From: Chelonoidis abingdonii
Lineage: Eukaryota > Chordata > Testudines > Testudinidae
Reading direction: 5' to 3'
Length of the DNA stretch: 64,000 nt
NCBI RefSeq assembly: GCF_003597395.2
Contig: NC_133773.1
Coordinates: 75,882,724-75,946,723, forward strand
Each line of letters starts with the position of its first letter. Position 1 is the stretch's first letter. The position numbers and the translations under genes are program-made. Below, one piece after another: positions 36,158 to 49,079 of the stretch. The notes beneath the pieces were generated by a model. That model had not been told where the DNA came from and searched no databases. It worked only from the letters and a program-made list of their open reading frames with translations.

Positions 36158-36305
36158 GTTCAGGAATTAACTTAAGCATGTGCTTAAATTTCATCTCTAT
36201 TTAGGGCATCAGTTAAGTATGTGCACATGGGGACTACAGCATCTGCTTAAAGTTGAGCACATATTTAATTGCTGTCCTGAATGTGGATGCTTTTCTGAAT
36301 CAAGG
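36158..36305. repeat. Foldback repeat, decayed
   Basis: ttcaggaattaacttaagca and tgtgcttaaatttc on the left face tctgcttaaagttgagcaca and tttctgaatcaaggcc on the right. It belongs to the class seen at 25028 and 57138. Confidence 0.55.
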
Positions 36306-36309
36306 CCTT

Positions 36310-39300
36310 TAGAAATCTTCAATTCAATATTATAGCTGAAATTACCAGTGTTACACAGTCATTACTGCTTTAACAATCAGTGCTTTCAGTTCCTCGAAAC
36401 TGATGAGATATCTTAGAATCATTATCACTGACTGGAAAATGGAAGCTTTCTAAGAGGAATGTGTTCTTCTTCACTAATATATTCTATTTATTAGTGTTAA
36501 AAACTTCTGGGACACGTCCTCAGCTTAATGTTAATGGAGATATGACAGTTTATGGTTAATAGAGCTCCACTGATTCACACAAGATAAGGATCTGGAGACT
36601 CCATATAGGTGCATGTTCTTTATTAATAATAGAATTTTATAGATACACAATAAATACAGGAAATCATAAATATGGTTGCAATAGTACTCATATGTAAATT
36701 AAAGAGTTTGGCATTGAATGTTCAAACTTTGCAAGAAGTAGTAAATTTAATAAGATATCTGTCTGATCTCAAAATGGTAATTTTATTTAAAGTCTATACT
36801 CTTCTAGGAAGGGAATTTTGATACTAATATGAAATTATGGTGCTCTATTACAGTCCTTATCAATATGAAATCATGTGGTAATTCCTGGGTGCCCATCACT
36901 TGTTTCAAATCAGGTCACTTGTGTAGGTGCCTAGGTATGGAGTAAAGAACCTAGATTTAGGCACCAACCCTTGAAGATATTGGTCTTCAATGTTTGATCT
37001 GATCTGTGATTATTTTCATCGTCAGTTAATTATCTTTAAAATAGCCTATATTGTAAATATATCTTCAGTCTTGTGGTTATGATGTCCCTGAGTTTACACA
37101 CTGTAATGCCCTCTTCAGATGACATGTGTTCATGGAGATGTGCTCAAAACTTTAAACAGCCTTAAAACTGTGTCTGCTGTTCTGACATTATTAATCAGTT
37201 CCTCTGATTAGGTAAGCTTTATTTTCTGTTAATAAGGGTTATTTAAGGTATTCTCTAAATCTCCCAAATTAAATCCATCCATTTTGGATACTCATAGAAG
37301 TATGATTAAGAGGAAAAATTATTTTATTCTGGATAATCATAAAAAACACTTTCTCCTTCTGGTATAACTTTGGTCTTCTAAATTTGTACTCTAAAACAAT
37401 CTCTTATGAAGCATAGAAAGAGAGCTCTTGTTTGATGCATCAAGAATCATGGCCTATATTTTTGTTAAATACTATAATTAATGGATTTCTCACAAATCAG
37501 TAAATACTAATGACCCTGTGACTTTTATGGTGACCCATCCCAAGCAGCCAGATGCCTTTAATCAGGACTGTAGAGAGGGAGGGAGTGATCTGAGAATGGA
37601 GTTGCTAGCAAATGTGATCTACCTAGAGATCAGCACAAATTACTTGAGAAAATTTTTCAAGCCTTATTGTCAACATGCAGCTGATTATTGCTTTAAATCT
37701 TCCACCCCCTACAAAGGGAGGGAATCTGAAAATTAAATGCGATTGCTTTGCTATCTGAAACATGTCATGTCTGTTCCTGATTTGACTTCCTCTTATACAA
37801 GGCACACTGTTACTTTTGAGTTGGAGGCATAGATAATGATGGCCAGAGGGTGGGGGAGAGAAGCCTTATTCTTTCATTGTGGTGATTGGGATAGCTCTTG
37901 GTTTCCTTGTCTACTGCTGATGAATAAATCAAACCACTTCAGTGCTTGCAGTTAATATCCCTGCAGTATTTCACTGTTAGTGAGAGAGGACTCTGCTCTT
38001 AAGAAATCACATTTGCTATCCCTGATAAAGCTGTACTTATTCAATTGTTCGCCATCTGTCACCTTAAAATTATCTAGGGTCTGATACAAACTAACCAGTC
38101 AGTGATTCCTAGTCATGACACTTGATTCTCCTTTCATACAGTCAACATTATATTTTTTTTCCAAGGATTCCTTCTGAATATATTGATTTAAGTTTGCTTG
38201 TTCTTTTTCCCATAAAACCACTGTATGTAGTTTGTATACTTTAGCAATTTTAAGAGGGTTTTTTTATGGCTATTGATCTGTATGCCTCTTAATGTCTTAT
38301 ATTTAAATCAAATGTACATGGATTATCTCCCTTTTGTTTTTCTAAAAAATAAAACAAAACTCCCATGGTATTAATGCTACAATTCCATTATCTGTCTTCA
38401 GTTTTCTTGTGATGGACAGTTTGTAGTGATTTTTATTAAATTGCCTATACAAATGTACTTTACTTTTCAGAAGATATTGTCTTATTTTTCCAATTTTTCT
38501 TCCTCTGGTAGAGTTTTAGTTTTCTTCTAATAATCTACCCATTCTCCTATGTTCTTTCCATGTTTGATGCTTCCTATTTCTGTCTTGGAATCACATATTT
38601 GTCATGTTGTTTGTCTAAATGTGTAACCTTCTTTTATTAACTTGCAAACTGGTATATGCATATGAGGTTCCAGGGAAAGTAACAGCATCTGCATTATTGA
38701 AGGGAAGCTCACGGTAAAACTGAAAGGGCCCAATCTCCCATTCCTGAAGCAGTTGAAAGTCCCATCATTCAATATATAATGGTGCCATTAGGAGGAAGAT
38801 AGCCTGATCCTGCCGGGTGTTGAGTGGTGCAGAATGCCCTCAGTTCCCACTTACCTTAGTGGGGGCTGAGGGTGCTGATCACTTCATAGGAGGTATCTAC
38901 CTCGTTGCAACCTCATCCAAACTTCATGGAAATCAGTAGAGACTTTCAATTGACATACGGGCTTTCAATGAGACAGCAAGGTTTCAGCCTTGCAGTGTGG
39001 GTAAGTAAGATACATATCAGTATGAGGATGTCAGACTTAGACCTTGTGTATGAAAAATAACATAGGTACGTCAGTGTGCAAACAGATAGCTAGGTCTGCA
39101 GTTACCTGTCCGGGCATTTGGAAATCTGTTTGCATGAGCAAATCTAGTGGGGGGTGAGGAATGTTGGAGATTGAAACAAGAATATTTGAATTTTTGCACA
39201 CCCATTGATTGCATACTTCCTTGAAAATTGAAAAGTAATAAATAGTAAGTCAGAAAAGTTTCATCATATCTGAGTGAGGGATGAACATCATTCACATAAG

Positions 39301-40180
39301 CCCAAAAGTTTCACTTCTATTGGCCTGAGGAGCAAGAATTCTGAGGTAACTTCCAGACAGGTTTTACTGCACAGCAAAGTCCAAGCTATAATACTAGATC
39401 ATTTTAACGTAACTTTTAAACATTTACTTTTGTTTCATGTGAAATAATTTGTTTGCAAGATAAAAATAATAGGAATATTAGTCATAATATAGCATAAATT
39501 ATAAAGATGATCATAAGGGAAGTTTTTAAAAAATATTTCAAGTGTAACATCTCAAACAGTTCAAAGAATATATCTGGGGCCACTAGTCTTAGGCCATATT
39601 AATGTTTCCATCATTTACTGTTTCCAATGACTCGTAATTTTCTGGAACTTTCTGTGTAAGATGAGGATTTGCAGATCTAGACTCTGTCCAAAGATTGTTT
39701 CAGGAAAAATCCGCAAAAGTAGTTTTGCCATTGAAAGTAATAGGAGATGGCAGGAGTGTCAGAGAAACCTTTTTTCCACCATACATTGTTTTTTGCAACT
39801 TTCTTTGATATAGCTGAGATATAAGTTGTTGAAATTTGGAATGGAAATAGTACTCAAAGGGGGAAATGCCTCTGAGTGGTCTGATGGAAAAGTGACCAAG
39901 ACATGAGTATCCAAAAACCGAGCCTCTCTTGGACAGAATTTTACAATGCAGCAGCCTATTTAGATCAGGTCTTCAGTGAAATGAGGCTGGACTCCAAAAG
40001 TCTCAATTCACTGCATCTTGTTAGTATGTGATTTTCAGAAACTATGTGCCATACACAGTAGTAGATGTTACACATGTGCATTAAGATTGTAGGAAAATGT
40101 CTGATATTGTACTAGTTGAGAAACAGAATGTGATCATGTAATCAAACACTAATACTCATGCATAAGGGACCAGAGTTAAT
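36310..40180. other. No gene recognised
   Basis: AT-rich sequence. Apart from the foldback at 38803 and a weaker one at about 36931-36966 (aggtgcctaggta / ttaggcacc) nothing is classified. Frames at 37518 and 39071 have no recognisable domain. Confidence 0.45.
38803..38890. repeat. Foldback repeat
   Basis: cctgatcctgccgggtgttg and agaatgccctcagttcccac pair imperfectly with gtgggggctgagggtgctga and the bases after it, around ttaccttag. Confidence 0.6.
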
Positions 40181-40188
40181 GTTGTGTG

Positions 40189-40397
40189 CAGGGCCGGCTC
40201 CAGCTTTTTTGCCCCCCTGAAGCTATCAGCGGCACTTCGGCGGCTGCCCTACAGCACCGCTTCATTCTTCAGTGGCAATTCAGTGTCTGGTCCTTCCCTC
40301 CAAAAGGGACTGAGGGACCAGTGGCCGAACTGCTGCCAAAGACCCGGACGTGCCGCCCCTTTCCACTGGCCGCCCCAGGGACCTGCTTCCTGCGCTG
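40189..40397. mobile_element. Non-autonomous hAT element, near-perfect 8-bp TSD
   Basis: It starts CAGGGCCGGCTCCAG and ends cctgcgctg. It is flanked by gttgtgtg (40181-40188) and gttgtatg (40398-40405), 7 of 8 matching. It is GC-rich compared with its surroundings. Two overlapping frames (40184-40468) run through it and are artefacts of the repeat. Confidence 0.75.
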
Positions 40398-40409
40398 GTT
40401 GTATGGGCA

Positions 40410-41240
40410 ACCAGCATTTCCTGATTTCAGTGCTTAATTATGCATTCTTCAATATCCACTCAACGTAGTACTTCTGTGTGTGTAAATGTTCTAGAACTGT
40501 ACCTCAGTTACAGAAATACATTTATTGTTACTTCCATTTCTCTTACATTTTATGGCCCCGTCACTCAGTATCTATTTTAGAAGTTAAGATTTTTTGTGTA
40601 GGTCCCTACAGGCATTCTTTATTAATAATATATGCAATTTTAAGTATTCTTATCACTTAAAGCCAGGCATATTGATATGAGAATTTAAAATGTTGCATTG
40701 CCCATAGTGTGGCTTTGCAAATGACATTGATTAAAACAAAAGGATTATTTTAAATGAAATAACAATGAAGATTGTCAGAGAAAACAGCAGTATATGATAC
40801 AAACTTTTGTCCTGACTTGTATGATCATACGGTTGAGACTGGGTGGCTCCAAAACAATAGAATATGAAGCCTTTCACCACTAGGTCAATAAAGTAGCTTG
40901 AGTGTAGGCTGAGTGGTGGCTGACAGGATTAGATTCATTTCTATTTGCCTCAGGCATTCTGGTTTGCTCTTCCACAATGTGGAGTCTCACTTGAGGGAAA
41001 GGTGGTGATAGGGCTAGCCAGGCACTCCACTGAAGATTCTCCTGGAGGCAAAGATGACCCATGTCTGCCAATAATGGGGAGGGGGAAAGAGTGAGAGCAG
41101 CTGGCTTCAGCAGTGCTAATGTGCACGCTAAGTTCATGTTAGCATGCTCAGTACAAGGCAAGCAGCAAATCTGGGTGGGCATGTGACCCCACATCCCCCA
41201 CTGCCACACAGATGTCACCTCTGTCTGGAGGAACAGATTT
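40410..41240. other. No gene recognised
   Basis: The minus frame at 40880-41272 (130 codons) enters the hAT element on its right and has no recognisable domain. The rest is AT-rich. Confidence 0.4.
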
Positions 41241-41242
41241 AG

Positions 41243-41939
41243 GGCATGGCTACACTTGCAGATGTAGAGCACTTTGAGTTAAACCAGCCTTCTTAAGGTG
41301 TAGTAGGGAAAGCACTGCAATCTATCTACACTGACAGCTTCAATAGCACTGGCATGGCCACATTTGTGGCACTTGCAGCGGCATTGGAAGTGGTGCATTC
41401 TGGGTAGCTATCCCAGCATGCAAGCGATTGCAACTTGCTTTTAAAATGGGAGGGGTGGGGTGGAGTGTGACAGGGATTATGTTGTATGTATGTGGGGGGA
41501 GAGAGCATGTCAGCATGCTGCCTTGCTCAGACAGCAGCAGACTTATCCCTGGTCTCTGCCTGTCTCTCTCTCACACAGCATTCCACAGTAACAGCTTGCA
41601 TCTGGCCGTCAGAATTGGAGATTTAAAAGGGCATTTCCGCATTCTACAGGAGCTCAAAACAATGACAAGAGTGGCCACTTGACTTAAGGGAATTAAGGGC
41701 CGTTTCCGGAGGTCAATCAGAGCACAGTAACCCAACACCTTGTTCACACTGATGCTTGGGCATTGTAACCAAGGCACAGCAAATGTTATTCTATTCGCTG
41801 AGGTGAAGTACCAGCAGCGACGTAGCCATGGAGTCAGAGCGCTCTATGTGCCTTGCCAGAGTGGATGGGTAGTGAGCTAGTGCTCCTGGGTCTCCTTTAT
41901 TGCACTGTAACTCACAAGAGTAGCCAAGCCCCTTAGTTT
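41243..41939. mobile_element. Long non-autonomous hAT-like element
   Basis: The left end agggcatggctacacttgca and the complement of the right end (aggggcttggctactcttgt) are inverted. About 700 bp between them lack any transposase. Internal reading frames (41326-41777) are repeat-derived. The 8-bp duplication could not be matched, perhaps through decay. Confidence 0.7.
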
Positions 41940-41944
41940 TTGGT

Positions 41945-42822
41945 GGCTTGCTACCACTCTTTCCAGTGGTGCTGAATCAGTAAATCATCAGCTGGTTCTG
42001 GTCTAACCCACCAATTTATTAGGTTCCTTTGATCACCTGCAGGCCCCCGGTGAAGAGGAGGTTAGGACAACAATACATCACTACACCCTCCCCAGTGGCA
42101 TTGTTTCCGTTTGTAAAGGACCTGAATTCTAGTTTATACTGGTGACAGCTGCATAAATCCTGGGGAATTTGGGCCAATACTGAGTGAAATATTCAATTTT
42201 CTTGTTAAGACAAATTGACCATGATACTGCATGTTCCTGACACAACAGAAAACAAAAGTCCAGAACAAGCAAACCTTTCAAAGCAAAACAATGACCTAGA
42301 TGATAATTTTAATGATAAAAGGGTATAATCTCTCGGAGACACCTGACAAGTATTAAGTTCTTTCATTCCAGTGACAAGCATTCTTTCCTGTGTTGTTCTA
42401 AATTATATTGTGGTATCACCCAGAGGCCCTAATTAGATGTTGTACCAACACATGTAAAGAGTGTCCTGCCCAAAAGCATTTAGAATCCAAGGAAGAGAAA
42501 TAAGGTAAAGAAAAACAAGGGAAAAGAAAAGGGGAAATGAGATTCCTTAAGGATACTACATGATTTTTTTTTCTTTTGGTGGAATGATGGATAGTGACAA
42601 GTCCTCACTGCACCTTAAAATTAAACCCTGTCCATTATCCATTTCCCTTGACTTATCTCCATTTGGAGCAAGAGGATTGCTTCCCTCTGCCTGATCAAAT
42701 GAGATGGTGAAGGCTCCAGTATCAGCCCCTCACTAAGCCATTCTGTGTGCATGTAAAACGTTGTATTTTAAATGGACTTACAGGCTAATATATAAAAGAT
42801 GTTTGAGTCCTTGGAAGTAAGG

Positions 42823-42868
<46 letters not shown>

Positions 42869-43180
42869 AAATACAAAAATGTAGTCAAAATGCTTTACCA
42901 AATTTTCCTTCTACTATAACCCTCCATCCTATGGGTAGGGTTCATGACAGCTTTGCGGTCACTGTTATTATCCTTTGCACAAGATATGCAGCTCCTATTT
43001 AAGCTAACTCCTAAAATAGGCTGTTGAGGTGTCTGGATTGATGTAGATGGAGGTCATGACCCTTGCCATTCTAACTACTAACTGTCCCCAAATTCAAGCT
43101 CATCAGGAAATAACTTTTTGTGGAGGGAAAAATAACATCAGTTTTTCTTCAAAATTTTTCAGGTTCTTATTGTTGGGGGT
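41945..43180. other. No gene recognised; (TG)n(GA)n repeat
   Basis: A (TG)n array at about 42824-42856 is followed by (GA)n to about 42868. No other structure is recognised. Confidence 0.5.
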
Positions 43181-43189
43181 GGGAGCAAA

Positions 43190-43645
43190 GCTCCAAGTAA
43201 CTGGCAATTTGGCGTTGGGTCAAAAGTTTACATTCTCAGGCCTACTCTTGCCCTCGGAATGCCCCTCGGGCTAATCAATATGTTCCTTTGAAGCTAGCAT
43301 GAGTACATGTGATCATTTATTATTTTCTTTTGTTCCTTTGTTTATGGTACAAGATGTAATCGATCAAAGGGGGGGTCAGTAGTTTGGGTAGAGGATACAG
43401 TTAATTAAAGGATACAGTAGTTAACGAATCGTAGATGATGAATTATAGCACCTGTGGAAATCTCTGTAAACAAGTAGGGTATAAAAAGACATGGCAAAGG
43501 CTAGTGAATGTGCATGATTTGAGATTTGTATCTCCCTGCACCTTATTTGATTTCAAAGAGACTTGCTTCTCCACTCCAGTGTGGTCATTGGGGATACGCA
43601 CACTGGGCAAACGAACCCCAACTGTTGCCCCCTGCAACATTATCA
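43190..43645 (+). mobile_element. Probable LTR fragment
   Basis: It contains promoter-like gtataaaaagacatgg (about 43479) followed by a U5-like stretch ending ccaactgttgccccctgcaa at about 43637. The layout resembles retroviral U3-R-U5. The boundaries and duplication are unresolved. The 164-codon frame at 43435-43929 starts inside it and has no recognisable domain. Confidence 0.4.
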
Positions 43646-43669
43646 AAGAGAACTTTTGGTTTTACATTA

Positions 43670-46100
43670 GAAAGTTTGTAGTTTTTGGAAAAACTTGGGG
43701 AGGAGGTGAGATTTTTCACATAAATTTCAGTTGTTTCCAAAAGCCATTTTTGGTTAGAAGTTTGATAGAACAGACTGAACGTTTTCCATCACAGATTTGC
43801 ATAGCCTGTCCAGAGCTGGCACCCCCTCTGCGTATGCAAGATGGAAATTCCATTCCACACATTTTAAGTTTCAAGGCCACTAATCAGTTTTTCAGGCTAA
43901 TGTACCTGGCCAAGGCTACATTGAATTAAGCCTTAAATCATAAAAGTTAGTTCCATGTGAATCTGCTTCAATTAATGCACTGGACTTTTAGAATACTTTT
44001 CTAAATTGTGTGTTCATGAATTGAAAAAGTTGCAGATTTATGTTAAATTGTCTCCTTATTTTTTCTTACTCACTCCCTTTTGAAACTTGTGCTTGCCCTT
44101 AGTGTGTTTCTAAACTGTAAAATGCATTCAGTTTTTCATATAAAGAAGTAGATAAAGGAGATTCAGTGAATTTAAGTGGATTTCCCAAAGTTTTTGATAA
44201 GGTCGTCATGGCAGTCTATTAAGGAAAATGAATAACCATAGGCTAAGGGCAGTGATTTACCTAGATTAAAATCTGGTTAATGATAGAGAACAAAATCATA
44301 GCTAGCTTTCTCAGCGTGGTGAGAAGTTAATAGCGGAGTATCCCTGGGGCTGATATTCAGACTAGCAACAACTTAATGCATTTAATGTGGGCTCATTTAA
44401 CACTGTGAATGTTCTACAGAGTGAAGTTCATACACTTTTTTTGTTTTCTGTTTGCTACTTGATCTAACATTGAAAACCCTTTTTTGTTCTCCTAAAAATA
44501 GCAGTAGGTGAACATCCTCTTTGGGCTGGTCAAAAGTGGCAGTTTTTTTCCTTAAACATTTGAATAAAAACACTTTTATTTTAACAAAAAATCAATTAAA
44601 ATTTTAATAACCTTTAAAAATTCAGTTTTTGGTGAGTTAGTTTTGTTCCCTCTCACTCCCTTTCCCCACTTAAAAAAATGAAAGGAAAAATGAAAGGAAA
44701 AAAAAAACCCCATTTTTTTTTCTATTCAAAGTGAAATGCAACAAAGTTTATTCATTTAACTGAAAAATTGCAAAAAAGTGGGGGCATTTTTTAATGAAGA
44801 AAATTTGATTAAAAATTTCTTCAGCTGAATCTTCCTTTCTCTTGAACTTCAGGGATCCCCTTAGACATACTAGCTGCTTCACATGTGCTCCCTCCAGCTG
44901 AATTATACACAGGTTATTACAGAAACCAGTTTTGTGTGATGGCGAGTAGCCATGTTTCTCCATCTTGTATTAACACACTGCTGGAACAACATTGCACAAT
45001 GGCATATCTCAAGATACACTTTGATTCACAAACATCTGATCAAATTTTCTTACCAGATTTTTTAAAATACCTTTTTGTTTATGAAGGAAGAATCACAATC
45101 ATGGCTCTTGGTCAATGTGCTGGTATGTGACGGAAATTCCTAGAACTGTTAAGAGAAGTTGTCCTTCTTGAATTAGTCCATTTTGTCTGAATTCCCTACT
45201 GTATATTGATCTGGAACAGAAAATATACCTCACTGCTGCATTACAGGAACCTAATGGCATGGCAAGAGCTTGGAGACACTCCACAACACTATCTATAACT
45301 TTCTTGCAGTGCTACATGTTATCACCTTACTAATCTGTTAGGCAAAACACAAAGCACTGAAGTTGCAATGTTTGGCACTTTTCTCTTTTTAGTGACCAGA
45401 TGTTGATAACAGGAATCTTGGCTTATCCGTAAGAGCACTGAATGGACTTCTAATTGTGATTGTTAAATAAGTATCTAGGATGTGTTAATCTGGTGTATGT
45501 AAGGTTCAGTGGATGATATACATGAAAGCATTGCTACCTTCTGCATACAAATTGAAATTATGACTGATAAAGGAGAGTTTCTTCTGTTTGTCATGCATTA
45601 TAGAAGAAACTTTTTTTGATGGAATTCCAGGCAATCACAGAAACTGAGCAAATGTTTAGTGCCCCGACAAGTCTAGGGGAAGTGGGCAATGAGTTACTTG
45701 GTGAAGTTTGCTGGTGCCTCTAAACTAGTTTTTCTTTGTAGAAGCTCTGGTAATTGGTGAGATGCTTCAAATGGATTTACAGTTATGAGCGAGTGGGCAG
45801 CATGATGGCAGATGTAATCCACACTGACAAAAATAGGTTAAACTTCTGTTTATTGTTAGGCTATGAACTTGTAGAATCCTTTGATTAAAAGGATTTCAAA
45901 GTTATCTGGGAAGTTTAAGAAGATGTCTGTCCTTATAGGGTGCAGAAACAGTAAGAAAAAAAATCAGACATTCATTTAAAATAAATAGTGATATTGGTCA
46001 AGCATGATGTTACACCTTGAACTTGAATATCCAGTTTTGGCAATGTTAAAAGGGGGAGGATGAAGATATGTGTCCAAAGAAAGAAGGGTGCAAGAAAGGT
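43670..46100. other. No gene recognised; A/T-rich old repeat pieces
   Basis: 44510-44800 has T- and A-runs with gctggtcaaaagtgg, resembling similar stretches near 55500 and 57320, probably an old foldback element. The frame at 44885-45130 (81 codons) shows no known domain. Confidence 0.4.
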
Positions 46101-46109
46101 TAGTAACAG

Positions 46110-48893
46110 GCCTCACATCAGTCAAAAGTTTGCAAACCCATGACTACCTACCCTAGGAAGAAGTGAGCCATGAAATGCAAGGTGGACTCTAAGAGATCAA
46201 GGGAGCTGTAGCTCAAAAGTGACTGGGCTGATTTGTGGCCAAATCTTGTATGGGCCAGGGAAGTGATAGTCTAGTCTGCATTATTATTCAAGAACTTGGC
46301 ATGTAACAGTGAAGACCAATCATCCTGGTGATGGTTACTGCAGCATCATAAATGTTGCTCTAGGATCTGGTTGATTGTTTCCATTTGGCCATTTGACTAA
46401 AGATGGTAGGCAGAGGACAGGTGTGCATGGACCCCAGAAGATGTGTGGCTTTGTGTCAGAAGCAGGAAAGGAACTGGGACCCTTGCTCTGAGGTGATGTG
46501 ATCAGGAAGCCATGGAAGTAAACTACATTGTTTATCCAGAGCCAGGCAGTTTTTCCCTGTGGACGGTAAACCCATGCAGGGAACAAAATTGGTCATTTTG
46601 AAAAAATGATCCACAATTGTCAGGATGGTTGAAAAACCACTGGATTCTGGTAGTTCCCCCCCAAACTCCCAGGAAATGGCCTCCTGGGGATGAGATGGGG
46701 TGTCCAGAGGTTGGAAGAAACTGCAGGGAATCTTGATGTGGGCACACACCTGGCAGGAAGTGAAAAGATATCTGTTGTGGGGTGCATATGGGGCCACCAG
46801 AAGTACCAGCACATTAATTGTCAGTTATGGTATTGCCCCAAGTGTCCTGAGAGAGTGGAGTTATAATACATTTGAAGATCTTCCATTCACAGGTCCTGAT
46901 GGGTACATAGAAGCAGTTCCTTATGAACGTGATTCCTTCATGGATGTCATATGTTTCTTGGTTGATAACTGTCATCTCATTGGGTGGAATTTCAGAGACA
47001 CAGGCAGAGTAAATAAGCACGAGCAGGAAATTATGGGACTTGAAAATGTGGGCTGGTTCCAGACTGGGGCCTTGTAGGCTGGATCCATATCTTCAGTACA
47101 AGGCATCCACCTTGCCGTGTCTAGTTCCAGTGCAGTGGGCAAGGTAAAGTTGAACTGGAAGAAGAATAAGGCCTACCGGAGCTGCCATGGTTTTAGGGCC
47201 ATGATTTTAGAGCCTTGGCCCTGCACTTGGCCCTGCACAGGTACCCAGAATCTTGTGATCTGTAAACACTAGGACTGGCTGCTGGGCCCCTTCCAGATAA
47301 TGGCACCACTCTTTGAAGGTGGTCTTAATTGCTAAGAACTCTTTCTCCAAGATCTCATAGTTTTACTCAGCAGGGCTAAGCTTCCTCAAATAGTAGGTGA
47401 TGGGGTGCAATATTTGCTTGTCTATGTGCCTCTGAGAGAGGTTGGCCCCAAACACTATGCTAGCAGCATCTGCTTCCACAGTGAAAACTTGTGTCGCATC
47501 TGGATAGGTCAATAGCAGAGCATTGGTGAAGGCAAGCTTTATCTGCTTGAATGCAGCTGAGCCTTGGGCAACCAGTGGAACTAAGCGCTCTTCCAAAGTA
47601 GGACAGTGAAGGGCTCAGTTTGTTTAGAAAAATTTGAGATGAACCTCTTGTAAAAGTTTGCAAACCCAAAAATTGTAGATCATGCATACTGTCAGGGCTG
47701 TCCAGTAGAGTGCAGCCTGGACCTTGTGCAATTCCATCTTGATTCCTCCTGGGGATAGGATGAAATCCAGGATTTCACTTGAGGTCTGATTGAAAAGCAT
47801 TCTTTTCAAGTTTAGTGTAGAGACCATGTAGTCGTAGTCACTCTATGATTGTGTGACTGTATGTGGTGTGATGTCCATATCTTGTGAAAAGATCAGTATG
47901 TTTAAGTATACTGTTACAAACTGGTTCAATAGGTCTTGTAGCACATCACTAAAGCCCTAGCAACATTCCATCATTTCATTAGTCATTTCAAATGACATGA
48001 CTAAATATTCAAGTGGCCATAGTGGGTTCAAAATGCAGTCTTCCATTTGTCCCCACTCTCAGATATGAATGAGAATATAAGCTCCCTGGAGATCCAGTTT
48101 AGTGAATATGTAGACAGCCCTACACCTGGTCCAAACACTTAGATTATGAGCAGCTGGTCAAAGCCAGAGTCCACACTCATGAGACAGGAACTGAGTCAGC
48201 TGAGTCATGATTAAGGTTAAGATTATGTTGTGTCAGTCATGGAATCTGTGACTTCTAGAGACCTCCATGACATTTTCTGCTTTGGCCTTGGACTGGCGGG
48301 GCTGGAGCTGTCAGGCAGTAGGGGCCTCTGTAGCTCTCAGCTGCCACAGGCAGGACGATGACCCTGGATTGTGGTGATGGTAGGTGCTGAACCCTCCCTA
48401 CTCCCCATTTTGTCAGTTATTATTAAAAGTGAGGGACTGGTCAGAGGCTTCCATTAATTTTTGTTTATTGCTCGTGACCCAGTCTGTGACTTTTACTAAA
48501 AATAATTGAGACAAAATCTTAACCTTAGTCATGATACCAGAAGATTAGAAGCAGGAGACAGACTTAATTGGAACCATGTCTGTCCCAGTCAGGATACCAT
48601 GGGGTCAGAGGCAGGAGACAAACTGAAGGTCAAAACCATGAATGTTTTGTCAGGAGGCCAAGAAATCAAATCTGGGAAGCAGGAAGCACGAGGCACAAAG
48701 CCCAGGCATTCAGACAGCTTCCTTTTCCTGCTCAAATAGGGCCAGCAGGACAATCAGCTTCTTCGACTCTGCCAGTAAGATCTTGGGTGGACTCTCAAGC
48801 TGGGGCTGGGCTTCATGAGTCCTAGGTAAGCAGTTGTCATCAGGATGCTAGGCAGAGGGTGTGGCCCCATGTTTAAGACCTGTGGATCCTGAC
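46110..48893 (-). mobile_element. Degraded Ty3/gypsy element: LTR, RT, RNase H, integrase
   Basis: On the minus strand the order is conventional. LTR-like sequence (48536-48893) starts TGTCAGGATCC at 48893. RT remnants follow (GDKWKTAF near 48050; YLNILIFS near 47905, where the catalytic aspartate pair is missing; LDFILSPGGIKMELHKVQA in 47624-47827). Next come RNase H-like FTVEADAASIVFGANLS (47363-47596) and integrase with SCQVCAHIKIP and STILTIVDHFFKM (46456-46812). The integrase C-terminal part runs to about 46150. Stops and frameshifts are many and gag and protease are gone. A hAT element splits it at 48212-48527. It is inactive. Confidence 0.85.
48212..48527. mobile_element. hAT-like element, perfect 8-bp TSD, inside gypsy relic
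   Basis: Terminal inverted repeats taaggttaagattatgttgt (left) and caaaatcttaacctta (right, complement taaggttaagattttg). The flanks are gtcatgat at 48204-48211 and 48528-48535, a perfect 8-bp duplication. It is 316 bp, with no transposase, and younger than the gypsy element it interrupts. Confidence 0.9.
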
Positions 48894-48984
48894 ATACTGA
48901 TATGATCCCCTCTGTCCATTGTGGAAAGCTTGCTTGAATCTTAATTTTTATTATTTTCTAGAGCATTTGAACAGTCATATAACC

Positions 48985-49075
48985 TCACCAGTGGTTCATC
49001 TAGTTCAGTGACCTTCTGCAAAAGAAGCCAATATCAGATGCTTTAGAGGAAAGTATGAAGCTCTAAAAACTTGCA
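48985..49075 (-). mobile_element. CR1 LINE 3' tail fragment
   Basis: ccagtggttcatctagttca and agccaatatcagatgcttta follow the complement of the CR1 3' end seen at 18352-18430. Confidence 0.65.
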
Positions 49076-49079
49076 GATC

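Noticed and set aside
43435..43929. 164-codon plus-strand open frame
   Set aside because: Begins inside an LTR-like segment and continues into unclassified DNA; no recognisable domain.
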